This document shows, in pieces, positions 44,027-52,504 of a stretch of DNA of 64,000 bases. The first letter of the stretch is position 1. Each line of letters opens with the position of its first letter. Under the pieces are notes generated by a model. The model saw only the letters and a list, made by a program, of their open reading frames with translations, searched no databases and had not been told where the DNA came from. Made by a program: the position numbers and the translations under genes. The stretch is from Marinomonas sp. TW1 (GTDB taxonomy: Bacteria; Pseudomonadota; Gammaproteobacteria; Pseudomonadales; Marinomonadaceae). Location of the stretch: positions 146,840 to 210,839 of the forward strand of contig NZ_JSEE01000008.1 of the NCBI RefSeq assembly GCF_001625355.1, read 5' to 3'.

Positions 44027-44782
44027 TTATTTTGCGGCTTTTTCATCCCACGCTTTTAGCGTTGATTTAGACCAAGAACCGTACGAAGCATTTGGCATAA
44101 CGATCCAGTCGTTACCAAAATGCGCCGCTTCTTTGGCAACTAGACCGCGCTGATACTCTGTCGATTCTTTGTTTTTAAATTCAGCAGCAAAATCATGCAG
44201 GCTGTCACCAATTAACATAATAATATCGTGGTTTTTACGGGCAATCTCACGGCGAGACTCTTTCGACTCGGTATAAAGCAACACATTGTCACTGCTTACT
44301 TGAGCAACATTCAGCTTTTTCAGTGTCTTAAGTGTGTCGGCTTTGTTCTCTTGGAAACGATCCGAGATATAATAGATTTTCACGCCTTGCTGCGTGACAA
44401 AATCGATAAAATCTTTTGCACCTGGAATCAAGGTCGGTTCGCCTTTTTTCTCCCAATCGCTCCAAGTATCCCAAGACGTGTAATCGTGGCAATTATTTAC
44501 ATCACGAACTAATAATGGCGTGTTATCTATCACAGTTTCATCCAAATCCAACACCACAGCCGGTTTTTTATCAGAATGATGATTCGCTAAAATCTGTATA
44601 AAACGCTGCGTCGCAAACTGATACGCTTGCAACTGCAACGCCATCACTTCAGCAGACTGTTGCTGATAACGCAGTGCCATATTGTATTCCTTTGGCTTAC
44701 AGACATTGTCTTGATCCGCTGCAAGTACAGCACTGCTCAATAAAGGTAACGCAACGAGTAAAGAAGTAATGATTTTTTTCAT
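44027..44782 (-). CDS. HAD-superfamily acid phosphatase / 5'-nucleotidase, lipoprotein e(P4) family-like
   Basis: A 251-aa exported phosphatase. Signal peptide at residues 1-22 (KKIITSLLVALPLLSSAVLA), with no lipobox cysteine, so it is probably periplasmic rather than lipid anchored as in Haemophilus e(P4). The catalytic DxDxT motif is VVLDLDETVIDNTPL (about residues 78-92), followed by KIYYISDRF and IMLIGDSLHDF, the HAD motifs II and III. The ATG at 44782 is chosen for AAGGAGA upstream. It probably releases phosphate or nucleosides from nucleotides. It stands alone, convergent with the HTH gene. Confidence 0.85.
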   Translation of the reverse strand: MKKIITSLLVALPLLSSAVLAADQDNVCKPKEYNMALRYQQQSAEVMALQLQAYQFATQRFIQILANHHSDKKPAVVLDLDETVIDNTPLLVRDVNNCHDYTSWDTWSDWEKKGEPTLIPGAKDFIDFVTQQGVKIYYISDRFQENKADTLKTLKKLNVAQVSSDNVLLYTESKESRREIARKNHDIIMLIGDSLHDFAAEFKNKESTEYQRGLVAKEAAHFGNDWIVMPNASYGSWSKSTLKAWDEKAAK

Positions 44783-45025
44783 AAAACGAATATCTCCTTG
44801 ATGTTTAAGGCGACATAAAATGACATGTTTTTTATTAAACGCCAATTTAATTACAGCTCAAACATTTTTAATCAATTCTTCACCGTTTCATCGCGATTGC
44901 TAAATACTACTAATGAATCGACAATAACAAATAGATAGATTGGATAATCAGTTGATGGAAACTTGAAATAAAAGCAGCGGCCTACAGCTTGAAACGCCGC
45001 GCTTTTATACTAATTAGCAAGTTAT

Positions 45026-45583
45026 TTAACGATACGCTCTCACTAATGCCAATAGACCAAAACCGTTGATGATCAGATTAACACCGACGATGACGCTTAA
45101 AAAGATCGGGGCGGCTTTCGGTAAATCCCACAGCATAAGTAAGGCAATGGCGAGAGATAAGATCGCCGACACCGCAACCATGGTGCGATAGCTGCCGGTT
45201 AGCTTCCCTGTGAAGAGGCGAATGAGTTTAATCGCGCCATCCACACCAAAAATGATTGCCATGATTAAACCTAAACTGATCACACCGCTTAGAGGGTTGG
45301 TTAACAGAATAAAGGCAATGAGGGCAAAGATGAGTCCACTCACCACATCATAGGTAAAACCGCGCCATTGACGCATAAAAAAAGCATGAGCAAAGCTGGC
45401 CACGGCGGCAATAAACAATGTCCAACCTAGGATCTTTTCGATTCCTAAGGCAAACGTCGTTGGCGCGAGTAAAGCATAAAAGCCCAATACTATAAAAACA
45501 CCTGCGATGATTTTCAGCATGGTTTGATGTTTCTGAATCGCTTGCTTAAGCAGTTCACTTGGCGAATAAAAATCGACTGACAT
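45026..45583 (-). CDS. HdeD/DUF308 family membrane protein
   Basis: A 185-aa inner-membrane protein with about six helices, of the HdeD family (DUF308), e.g. LGFYALLAPTTFALGIEKILGWTLF and VSGLIFALIAFILLTNPLSG, which repeat as two-helix units. E. coli HdeD is an acid-resistance membrane protein at high cell density; whether this one has that role is unknown. The ATG at 45583 is preferred because AAGAAGGA lies a few bases upstream; an in-frame ATG exists at 45613. It stands alone. Confidence 0.82.
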   Translation of the reverse strand: MSVDFYSPSELLKQAIQKHQTMLKIIAGVFIVLGFYALLAPTTFALGIEKILGWTLFIAAVASFAHAFFMRQWRGFTYDVVSGLIFALIAFILLTNPLSGVISLGLIMAIIFGVDGAIKLIRLFTGKLTGSYRTMVAVSAILSLAIALLMLWDLPKAAPIFLSVIVGVNLIINGFGLLALVRAYR

Positions 45584-45746
45584 GACAAATTCCTTCTTCC
45601 GTTTAGACATCAATGAATTAAGTTGACTAAAATTCAGTCTAACAAGTCACCTAGATGATGACCATGTGAGGCCATGCAGGAATAGTTGAAACTTTATGAA
45701 TCAATTTAGACTTGCTTTCATCGTTTTCCTTTAACACACCACCTTG

Positions 45747-46604
45747 TTACGATTTTTTCTGGCTCGTTGCCAGCACAACAAAGGCACTAATGGCACTGGT
45801 GGGGTTATCTTTACGTGCGACTAAATAGGTCGTGGCTTTAGCAATATCTTCATCCACATGACGATAGGCTAAACCATCCGTTTTATGCAATGCGAGTAAA
45901 GACTTAGGCACCATACCAATGCCCATACCTGCAATCACACAACCAAGCATTGTGTAATGACTGGGGATTTCAATTACCCGCTCACAAGTACGAGCTTGTC
46001 GTTTCAACCATTTTTCCAAGCGATGACGATAGGAGCACCCCTTGTTGTAACCCACCATGGTTAATACATTGGGCAATTCTTCGACGACTGACCAAGCCTC
46101 AGGCATGATTAAAACCAACTCTTCTTCATAGCAAGGATGGCAGATTAATCGCGGATCATCGGGAGGGTCAGACACCATGGCAAGATCCAACTCACCATCC
46201 AACACTTTTTCGACCAATGGCATGGACGCAGCCGTCATTAACTCAATCTGAACTTGTGGGTAAGTCGTGTGGTAATCCGTTAATAAGCTCGGCAAACGCG
46301 ACGCCGCACTGCTTTCCATAGAGCCTAAACGAAATAGCCCTGATGGTTCTTGGTGCGTCAATTCGGCAATCGCTTGCTTTTGCAACTGTAGTATTTTATC
46401 TGTGTAGTCCAACAATCTAAGACCGGCAGAGGTCACAGAAAGACGATTGTGTTCACGTAAGAATAACCCCACATTCAGTTCCGCTTCCAATTTTTTCAGC
46501 CGCGCCGTGACGTTAGACGGCACACGATGCAGTGCTTCAGCAGCACGAGTGACCCCTTTATGCTCCACCACCGCTTTGAACACAATTAGATCTGAAATCT
46601 CCAC
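45747..46604 (-). CDS. LysR-family regulator divergent from an EamA transporter
   Basis: A 285-aa LysR regulator: HTH at residues about 3-60 (SDLIVFKAVVEHKGVTRAAEALHRVPSNVTARL) and a substrate-binding domain (about 88-280). The start is GTG with GAGG upstream. It diverges from an EamA exporter gene with a 123-base gap that holds two perfect palindromes. It probably regulates the exporter and itself. The family relatives of this pattern (PSNVTARLKKLE) include PtxR/YhaJ-like regulators; the ligand is not known. Confidence 0.87.
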   Translation of the reverse strand: MEISDLIVFKAVVEHKGVTRAAEALHRVPSNVTARLKKLEAELNVGLFLREHNRLSVTSAGLRLLDYTDKILQLQKQAIAELTHQEPSGLFRLGSMESSAASRLPSLLTDYHTTYPQVQIELMTAASMPLVEKVLDGELDLAMVSDPPDDPRLICHPCYEEELVLIMPEAWSVVEELPNVLTMVGYNKGCSYRHRLEKWLKRQARTCERVIEIPSHYTMLGCVIAGMGIGMVPKSLLALHKTDGLAYRHVDEDIAKATTYLVARKDNPTSAISAFVVLATSQKKS

Positions 46605-46629
46605 ACGACACCTCTTTTCATTAGATCCT

Positions 46630-46646
46630 ATTCACTTAAAGTGAAT
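46630..46646. promoter_or_regulatory. 17-base palindrome, candidate LysR operator 1
   Basis: ATTCACTTAAAGTGAAT is perfectly symmetrical around one central base. It lies 26 bases upstream of the LysR start and fits the T-N11-A style LysR box, suggesting autoregulation. Confidence 0.55.
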
Positions 46647-46662
46647 GTTATTTTCTTTATTA

Positions 46663-46677
46663 TTCATTATTAATGAA
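46663..46677. promoter_or_regulatory. 15-base palindrome, candidate LysR operator 2
   Basis: TTCATTATTAATGAA is perfectly symmetrical and centred 33 bases from the first palindrome, three helical turns. It lies toward the transporter gene and may be the activation site. A longer nested pair TGTTATT/AATAACA surrounds it. Confidence 0.5.
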
Positions 46678-46727
46678 CAATAACATAGTCTAGACTGATT
46701 AAAAGATAAACAAAATAAGGCATCCAC

Positions 46728-47642
46728 ATGAGCAACACACGCACGCCCCCTTTATCGATTGCAGGCATTGGCTATGCACTCACCGCGGTCGCAATTTGGA
46801 CGGGCTTTATCTTGGTTTCGAAAGCGGGTTCACTAGCGGCACTGGCATTACCCGATATGATGATGGTTCGGTTCGGTACCGCATTTATCTTATTTTCCCC
46901 TTTCATTTGGCAACATCGTCATACTATTTTTCAATGGCGTATGTTGGCATTAGGCTGCATTGGTGGACTCGCGTACGCGTTGTCCGTATTCAATGGTTTT
47001 GACCATGCGCCCGCCACCCATGCGGCATTATTGCTACCTGGCCTAATGCCTATCATGATTGCCGTATTTGCGTACTTTCTGGCAAATGAACGCCATGGGA
47101 ATGCCGCTTGGTTTGGCATATTACTCAGCAGCCTAGGCATTGTCGCACTCATATCAGAAACCCTAATGACCGGAGCCCCTTATTGGATTGGCGATGTGAG
47201 CTTTATCCTTGCGTGCATATTCTGGGGCATTTTTACCGTGTTATTACGCCGATGGGAATTTGCGCCATGGCAAGCGACACTCGGCATTATTGCGGTGACA
47301 ACTTGTTTATTCACCCCAATTTATGGCTTCTTTCTACCACACCAGATCACTCAAGCCTCTTGGGAAATGATTGGCCTACAAGCATTTTATCAAGGAGTGA
47401 TGGCCACGACGGTGCAAATGGTGTGTTATGGTCGAGCAGTGCACTTAATCGGCGCCACCAGAATGGGCAGTCTGATGGCATTAGTACCCGTATTTGCTAG
47501 TGCCTTAGCAGTCCCCTTATTTGGAGAAAATTGGACCATAGGGCTAAGCATTGCTTTGACGTGTATTTTGCTAGGCACCTTGGTTGGGAATGCCCCAATC
47601 CATTTACTACGCCGTAAATTTAGCCGTAAATATATTGTTTAA
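46728..47642 (+). CDS. DMT-superfamily transporter (EamA family)
   Basis: A 304-aa membrane protein with ten helices in two EamA repeats (about residues 12-140 and 155-290); examples are LPDMMMVRFGTAFILFSPFIW and LLLPGLMPIMIAVFAYFLANERHG. DMT proteins of this group export amino acids or metabolites. It is divergent from the LysR gene, its likely regulator. The substrate cannot be told from the sequence. Confidence 0.87.
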   Translation: MSNTRTPPLSIAGIGYALTAVAIWTGFILVSKAGSLAALALPDMMMVRFGTAFILFSPFIWQHRHTIFQWRMLALGCIGGLAYALSVFNGFDHAPATHAALLLPGLMPIMIAVFAYFLANERHGNAAWFGILLSSLGIVALISETLMTGAPYWIGDVSFILACIFWGIFTVLLRRWEFAPWQATLGIIAVTTCLFTPIYGFFLPHQITQASWEMIGLQAFYQGVMATTVQMVCYGRAVHLIGATRMGSLMALVPVFASALAVPLFGENWTIGLSIALTCILLGTLVGNAPIHLLRRKFSRKYIV

Positions 47643-47733
47643 TACATTTAAAAGGTGCAGGAAGGAAGATTGCCAACCTGTAATAAAAACGGAAAGGGGA
47701 TACCAACATCCCCTACAATTCCATGGCTATTGA

Positions 47734-47838
47734 CTAGATAAAGCCTAGCAAAGATTCAGTTTCCGTGTGTCCCGCCATAATGCAATCAACACCGCCTTCG
47801 TTTTCACCTAGAAAGAGACCCCGTCTAGCGTTTAACTC
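47734..47838 (-). pseudogene. Possible 3' remnant of a lost gene
   Basis: An open stretch of 34 codons on the minus strand between two stop codons, with no start codon near its beginning, reads like a protein C-terminus: GENEGGVDCIMAGHTETE then SLLGFI and a stop. The frame lies in a 349-base gap (47643-47991) that otherwise holds only the Fur box and promoter region before the AraC gene. I cannot identify the family. It may equally be chance. Confidence 0.25.
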
Positions 47839-47917
47839 CTAAAAAAACGCAACAACAGCGCATACCATCCGCCCTCTTAACCAGAACAAAAGATTATCGA
47901 AAATAACCTTCGCAATT

Positions 47918-47936
47918 GATAATGATTATTAATAAT
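47918..47936. promoter_or_regulatory. Fur box upstream of the AraC gene
   Basis: GATAATGATTATTAATAAT matches the Fur consensus (GATAATGATAATCATTATC) at 14 of 19 positions, 56 bases before the GTG start of the AraC-type gene, where a promoter is expected. The siderophore uptake genes that follow make iron control probable. Confidence 0.75.
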
Positions 47937-47991
47937 ATAAACATTATCTGTTGTTAGTCTTGCTAACACGACTTTTTGTAGGAGAAACAAC

Positions 47992-48876
47992 GTGTCTTTT
48001 CATTCTGTTGAGCAAATTGCGACGTTTGAACAATTTAATTTAGATTTCGATCCATCAAGTTGGGTGCGGACGGTTAACCACCATTTTGATGAAGAGACTT
48101 CCATTGTGAATGTTCACCAACCCGGCCTGTATATTTCTATGATTGGTAAGTGCCAGTGCCAAACATTAAACAAAGGCATGGACAGACAAAAAGACTACAG
48201 TCATAACTACATGGTAGCGTTAGTGGACGAATCATGCCCTTCCTATATGAACTTTCCAAGCGACAGTAACTGGCAAACCTTTTCCATCCATTTGTCCCTG
48301 GAGCACCTAGGAAAAAGAAGCATCCTGCCCGAATTAACAACCAATGTGCCGCACAATGTTCCTCAGGTACGCTTGGCAGAAGCTGGCCCGATTCCGGTGG
48401 ACATACTGCAATGTTGCGAAGTGGTTTGGAATTGCGAGTTACAAGGATTTGAACGAGAACTCTTTATTAAAGCCAAAGCGCAAGAAGTGCTGGCCTTGTT
48501 TCTTCATCAACATCGTCTAAAAAGCCAAGCCACTCAGAACACACGTATCGACCAATTAAATCATGCTTTAAACCACATACAGATGAACCTACAGTTGGAC
48601 TGGCCATTGTCCGCTGTGGCACGCCTCGCAGGCAGTAATCGTACTTATGTCAAGCAAGACATCAAACAACTACTGGGCATGAGCTTTCGCGACTGGTTAC
48701 GTAAAACCCGTATCGAAACGGCTCAAAAACGACTCGCTAACAGCCAACCCATCACCGACATTGCTCACGATGTCGGCTTCAAAAGCCAAGCACACTTTGC
48801 CACCTTATTTAAAAGCGAAGTGGGTGTTACCCCAAGTGAATATCGCCAAGCGCTGTGCATACGACATTCAGCCTAA
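47992..48876 (+). CDS. AraC-family regulator of siderophore uptake (PchR-like)
   Basis: A 294-aa AraC regulator with two C-terminal HTH motifs (residues about 195-290; WPLSAVARLAGSNRTYVKQDIKQLLGMSF, then ITDIAHDVGFKSQAHFATLFKSEVGVTPSEYRQ). The N-terminal sensor half (1-185) is of the PchR type that binds a ferric siderophore. It starts with GTG, with TAGGAGA upstream, and has a Fur box before it. It precedes a siderophore permease and a TonB receptor on the same strand, so it is probably their activator in the presence of the siderophore. Confidence 0.87.
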   Translation: MSFHSVEQIATFEQFNLDFDPSSWVRTVNHHFDEETSIVNVHQPGLYISMIGKCQCQTLNKGMDRQKDYSHNYMVALVDESCPSYMNFPSDSNWQTFSIHLSLEHLGKRSILPELTTNVPHNVPQVRLAEAGPIPVDILQCCEVVWNCELQGFERELFIKAKAQEVLALFLHQHRLKSQATQNTRIDQLNHALNHIQMNLQLDWPLSAVARLAGSNRTYVKQDIKQLLGMSFRDWLRKTRIETAQKRLANSQPITDIAHDVGFKSQAHFATLFKSEVGVTPSEYRQALCIRHSA

Positions 48877-49078
48877 GCTTTTTTCCGTTTTCAAAAGTGA
48901 CATGTCTGCTTTCGAAAGAATGCTTTGCTTTTCCTCGATAGACTTTCTAAAACGTCTTAGTTGGCTTGTCTCTTTCCCATAGAAGTTTACTTCGACTGTT
49001 AATTCCTTATGCAAACGCCATCTATGTCGCACCCTTGCGTCTTGATGATTTGCATAAGATGACCATTAGGATTCATTC

Positions 49079-50341
49079 ATGAAAAACCGCCATCACCCTT
49101 GGTTCATGTTAGCCAGCACTTATGTGACGCAATATATAGGCGTCGCCTTTATCCTTTCTGCGGCCGTTGTGATCTTGCGCCAGCAGGGCGCTGAACTGGA
49201 TCAGTTGGCGCTCTTAAACCTCGCCGTATTGCCGCTTGCAGGTAAAGTCTTCTATGCCCCGATAATTGACAAATTTCACGTAAACTTACGATATATATGC
49301 TTAGTAAACCTACAAGGTAGATACAGAAGTTGGCTCATACTCGCGCAAGGATCCATGGCATTATTGCTTGTATTAGCGGGCGCGTTAGACTTCGAAACCC
49401 AATTTAGCGGGATATTACTGGTATTGGCTTGTTATGTTTTCTTCATGAGCATACAAGACGTGTCGATTGATGGACTCTCTTGCAAATTATTTGATGCAGA
49501 CACCCGTAAGTTCGCTAACAGTGTGCAGTTTTCAGGAAATCTACTCGGTAACATCATTGGCGGTGGTGTGATTCTCATGCTTTACCCTTGGCTAGGGTGG
49601 CAAGGCTCTTTATGGTTGTTGGCTGGATTGACCACCATCTCCCTTGTGCAAATGCTGTTCTTTAAAGAGCCAGACCAAGCGGCGGAACCGACACAACAAA
49701 ACGAAAGCGGCCAACACCTTTTTAAAGACATTAAAGCGTTCATTCTAAAACACAGACGTTGGTTTCTACTATTGAGCTTGTACCCAATTGGCTCAACCTG
49801 TGGATTCGCACTACTCAACCCGCTTCTTGTCGATCTAGGCTGGCCACTCGATGAGATTGGCTTCGTGATGAAAATTTACGGCTCTATCGTTGGGCTCTTT
49901 TCAGCGCTGCTTGCGACACCACTGATTAATAAAATTGGCCGCGTAAATGCTCTGGTGGCGGTGACGTTTATACAATTCACTTCTCTGATATTTGTGCTGT
50001 GCCTAACATTAGGCGTCACTAGTAAAATCATGGTTTATGCTGCCATTACCTTACATTTCATCAGTTTTCCGGCGATGTTGGTGGTGTCTTCCACCATCAT
50101 GATGGACAAAGCCGCACTCACGCTAAGAAAAGCCACCTTCTTCACGCTTCAGTTTAGCGTGGCATCACTACTTGGCTTCGCTTATTCCGCAGCCAGTCTG
50201 GCCTTAGCAAAACAGCTGCAATACAGCGGTGTTGTGGCTGGCGGAGCGGTCATCACACTACTCGTCGCCTGCATTATTCGTCCGTTACTAAAAGACAGTC
50301 TCATGCAGGCCTCTTCGCCATACAGTCATACCACTCGTTAG
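49079..50341 (+). CDS. MFS transporter of the RhtX/FptX siderophore family
   Basis: A 420-aa inner-membrane MFS protein with about 12 helices, of the RhtX/FptX family that imports ferric siderophores in one step from the periplasm. Seen are LASTYVTQYIGVAFILSAAVV at the N-terminus, AGKVFYAPIIDKFH, and YVFFMSIQDVSIDGLSCKL, which are family features. It lies between the AraC regulator and the TonB receptor; the gap to the receptor is 27 bases. The siderophore itself is not known. Confidence 0.85.
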   Translation: MKNRHHPWFMLASTYVTQYIGVAFILSAAVVILRQQGAELDQLALLNLAVLPLAGKVFYAPIIDKFHVNLRYICLVNLQGRYRSWLILAQGSMALLLVLAGALDFETQFSGILLVLACYVFFMSIQDVSIDGLSCKLFDADTRKFANSVQFSGNLLGNIIGGGVILMLYPWLGWQGSLWLLAGLTTISLVQMLFFKEPDQAAEPTQQNESGQHLFKDIKAFILKHRRWFLLLSLYPIGSTCGFALLNPLLVDLGWPLDEIGFVMKIYGSIVGLFSALLATPLINKIGRVNALVAVTFIQFTSLIFVLCLTLGVTSKIMVYAAITLHFISFPAMLVVSSTIMMDKAALTLRKATFFTLQFSVASLLGFAYSAASLALAKQLQYSGVVAGGAVITLLVACIIRPLLKDSLMQASSPYSHTTR

Positions 50342-50368
50342 CCATATTTCATAAAAGGAAAACATTCA

Positions 50369-52408
50369 ATGTCGAATAAGATACAAATGTCTCTTCACAG
50401 CCCTTACAAGCTCACCTTGATCGCCGTATCGGTTATTAGCGCCATGATGATTCAGCCTACCTTTGCGGCTGAAGTGGATCTCGACACCATAGTCATCACA
50501 GGCGAAAAGATAGACAAGAGCTTGAAAGATACCATCACAGCGGTCACGGTTATAACCTCTGATGAACTTGAAACAGGCGAAACAAAACAAGCCAAAGACA
50601 TCGCGACACAAGCACCCAACGTCATTCCTGGCTCCTTTGGTAACATTAACGTTCGAGGTATTTCTGGTGGTGGCGCCGCAACCGGTGGTTTGGCGTTGAT
50701 CACTGGCTCTCGTGCTCGAGTGGCCACCGTGGTTGACGGTACGCCTCAAGACTGGTCAGGGTACAATTTTTCGCCTATCGGTTTATGGGATGCTCAACAA
50801 GTGGAAGTGTTACGTGGACCACAATCCACAACACAAGGGGCTAGTGCAATTGCAGGCGCTCTTGTTATCAATACCAATGATCCAACCTTTGAAAGTGAAG
50901 CGGCGGTCCAAGCGGGTGTAGAAAGCTACAAAAATGGCAACCTAAAATACAATGTGGCGGCCATGTCTTCTGGAGCCCTCATTGAAGATGAATTGGCGTA
51001 TCGTATCGCCATCGATGAAACCAAAGGAGAAGGTTGGCTGAACTATGATACCAATGGCTATGATGACACGCCGAACTTAAGCGAATCAGAGAGCCTTAAT
51101 ATTCGAGGCAAACTCCTCTGGCAACCTGCTAGTATTCCAGAGCTCTCCGCCAAATTGACCGTCAACCATCATAAAAACGACGGTGAACACATCCGCTTCG
51201 CCAGTAATACAGAAGAAGGCATTGATAGCCAAACGCTTACCTTGGACAGCGGAACCATTTCTCGCCAACAAGATTCAACGGACCAATCTATTGCACTGGA
51301 TGTGGATTACCAGATCCGTAGCGGCCTAACCAACTCACTTCACATCAGCCATAGTAATTCAGATTTATACGCCGATGGCTATTCGGTAGCCACAGTCACC
51401 AACACATATGACATCCAACAAGATACTAGCTCGCTAGAAAACCGCATTATTTTTAATAACCAACAATCTGATTGGTCTGGTGTATTAGGACTTTATGCTT
51501 CTAACAAAGATTCTGTGATTGATGCCACACAAGGCGTGAACATTGATACCAGCTACACGACGAATACCACGGCAGCCTATGGCGAAACAAGTTATGCCTT
51601 ATCCAAACTAACTCAAGTCAGCCTAGGATTACGCATCGAGCGTGAAGACGTTGATAAAACAGGTTCTTTCAATGGGGGCAGCGACGTAAACCAAGACCTA
51701 GACCAAACTCACTACCTGCCTAAGATCGGCCTTACTCATGCCATTTCTGACACCACCACACTTGGGGCAAGCATTCGCAAAGGCTATAGCCCTTCTGGTA
51801 CTGGTATTAATACATCAACAAATGAAGCTTATGAATTCGACAGTGAAGCCGTGACAGCCTTCGAGATCAGCAGTAAGAGCCTCTTTGCCAACGGCACTCG
51901 ATTAAACGCTAACCTTTTCTATAATGACTACACGGACTATCAAGCCGCAAGTGGTTTTACCGTCGTCAATGTTGATGCGGCCCATACTTATGGCTTCGAA
52001 CTGGAAACCAGCACTTGGTTGACGAACAACTTTGAATTACGTGGCTCCGTTGGTTTATTGCGCTCCGAGATCGATAAAAATGATAGCAATGAAGGCAATC
52101 AGTTATCCGGTGCACCAGAAACCAACATTGGCTTAGGCTTCACACAATACCTGGGTGACAATTGGTCATTCGGTGCCGATGCAAATTATGTTAGCCAATA
52201 TTACTCCTCTCTTGATAACAGTGACGCCAATGAAGCAGGCAATCACACTCTTCTTGATGCTCGTGCTCAATATCTTTTAGGGGATTTGACCATAACAGGC
52301 TATGTTAAAAATCTCACAAACGAAGACGTAGTGTATTACCGTGAAGGGACCATCGCGACCGTTGGACAAACTCGCACCATTGGTATCAGTGCTCTGTACC
52401 GTTTATAG
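50369..52408 (+). CDS. TonB-dependent siderophore receptor
   Basis: A 679-aa outer-membrane receptor. The signal peptide is residues 1-31, then a TonB box (DTIVITGEK, about 35-43), plug domain (about 50-155; QAPNVIPGSFGNINVRGISGG, then VEVLRGPQST) and a 22-strand barrel ending in aromatic RTIGISALYRL with a C-terminal Leu. It takes up ferric siderophore; the substrate is not predictable from sequence. It is followed by a hairpin terminator and then the SIP gene. Confidence 0.93.
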   Translation: MSNKIQMSLHSPYKLTLIAVSVISAMMIQPTFAAEVDLDTIVITGEKIDKSLKDTITAVTVITSDELETGETKQAKDIATQAPNVIPGSFGNINVRGISGGGAATGGLALITGSRARVATVVDGTPQDWSGYNFSPIGLWDAQQVEVLRGPQSTTQGASAIAGALVINTNDPTFESEAAVQAGVESYKNGNLKYNVAAMSSGALIEDELAYRIAIDETKGEGWLNYDTNGYDDTPNLSESESLNIRGKLLWQPASIPELSAKLTVNHHKNDGEHIRFASNTEEGIDSQTLTLDSGTISRQQDSTDQSIALDVDYQIRSGLTNSLHISHSNSDLYADGYSVATVTNTYDIQQDTSSLENRIIFNNQQSDWSGVLGLYASNKDSVIDATQGVNIDTSYTTNTTAAYGETSYALSKLTQVSLGLRIEREDVDKTGSFNGGSDVNQDLDQTHYLPKIGLTHAISDTTTLGASIRKGYSPSGTGINTSTNEAYEFDSEAVTAFEISSKSLFANGTRLNANLFYNDYTDYQAASGFTVVNVDAAHTYGFELETSTWLTNNFELRGSVGLLRSEIDKNDSNEGNQLSGAPETNIGLGFTQYLGDNWSFGADANYVSQYYSSLDNSDANEAGNHTLLDARAQYLLGDLTITGYVKNLTNEDVVYYREGTIATVGQTRTIGISALYRL

Positions 52409-52440
52409 TCCCCAACCGTTAATCACAACAACATAACTCA

Positions 52441-52472
52441 CCATAGGGGCTTGCTTGCCCCTATGGTTATTT
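52441..52472 (+). terminator. Hairpin after the TonB receptor gene
   Basis: CCATAGGGGC (52441-52450) pairs with GCCCCTATGG (52457-52466) around TTGCTT, followed by TTATTT. It lies between the receptor and the siderophore-interacting protein gene, so the latter may be partly separately expressed. Confidence 0.8.
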
Positions 52473-52504
52473 AAAGTATTCGCCACCAGCTCACCAGAGG
52501 TAAC

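Noticed and set aside
47696..47713. Hairpin GGGGAT/ATCCCC after the EamA gene as a terminator
   Set aside because: The stem is only six bases and no T tract follows; it is too weak to call.
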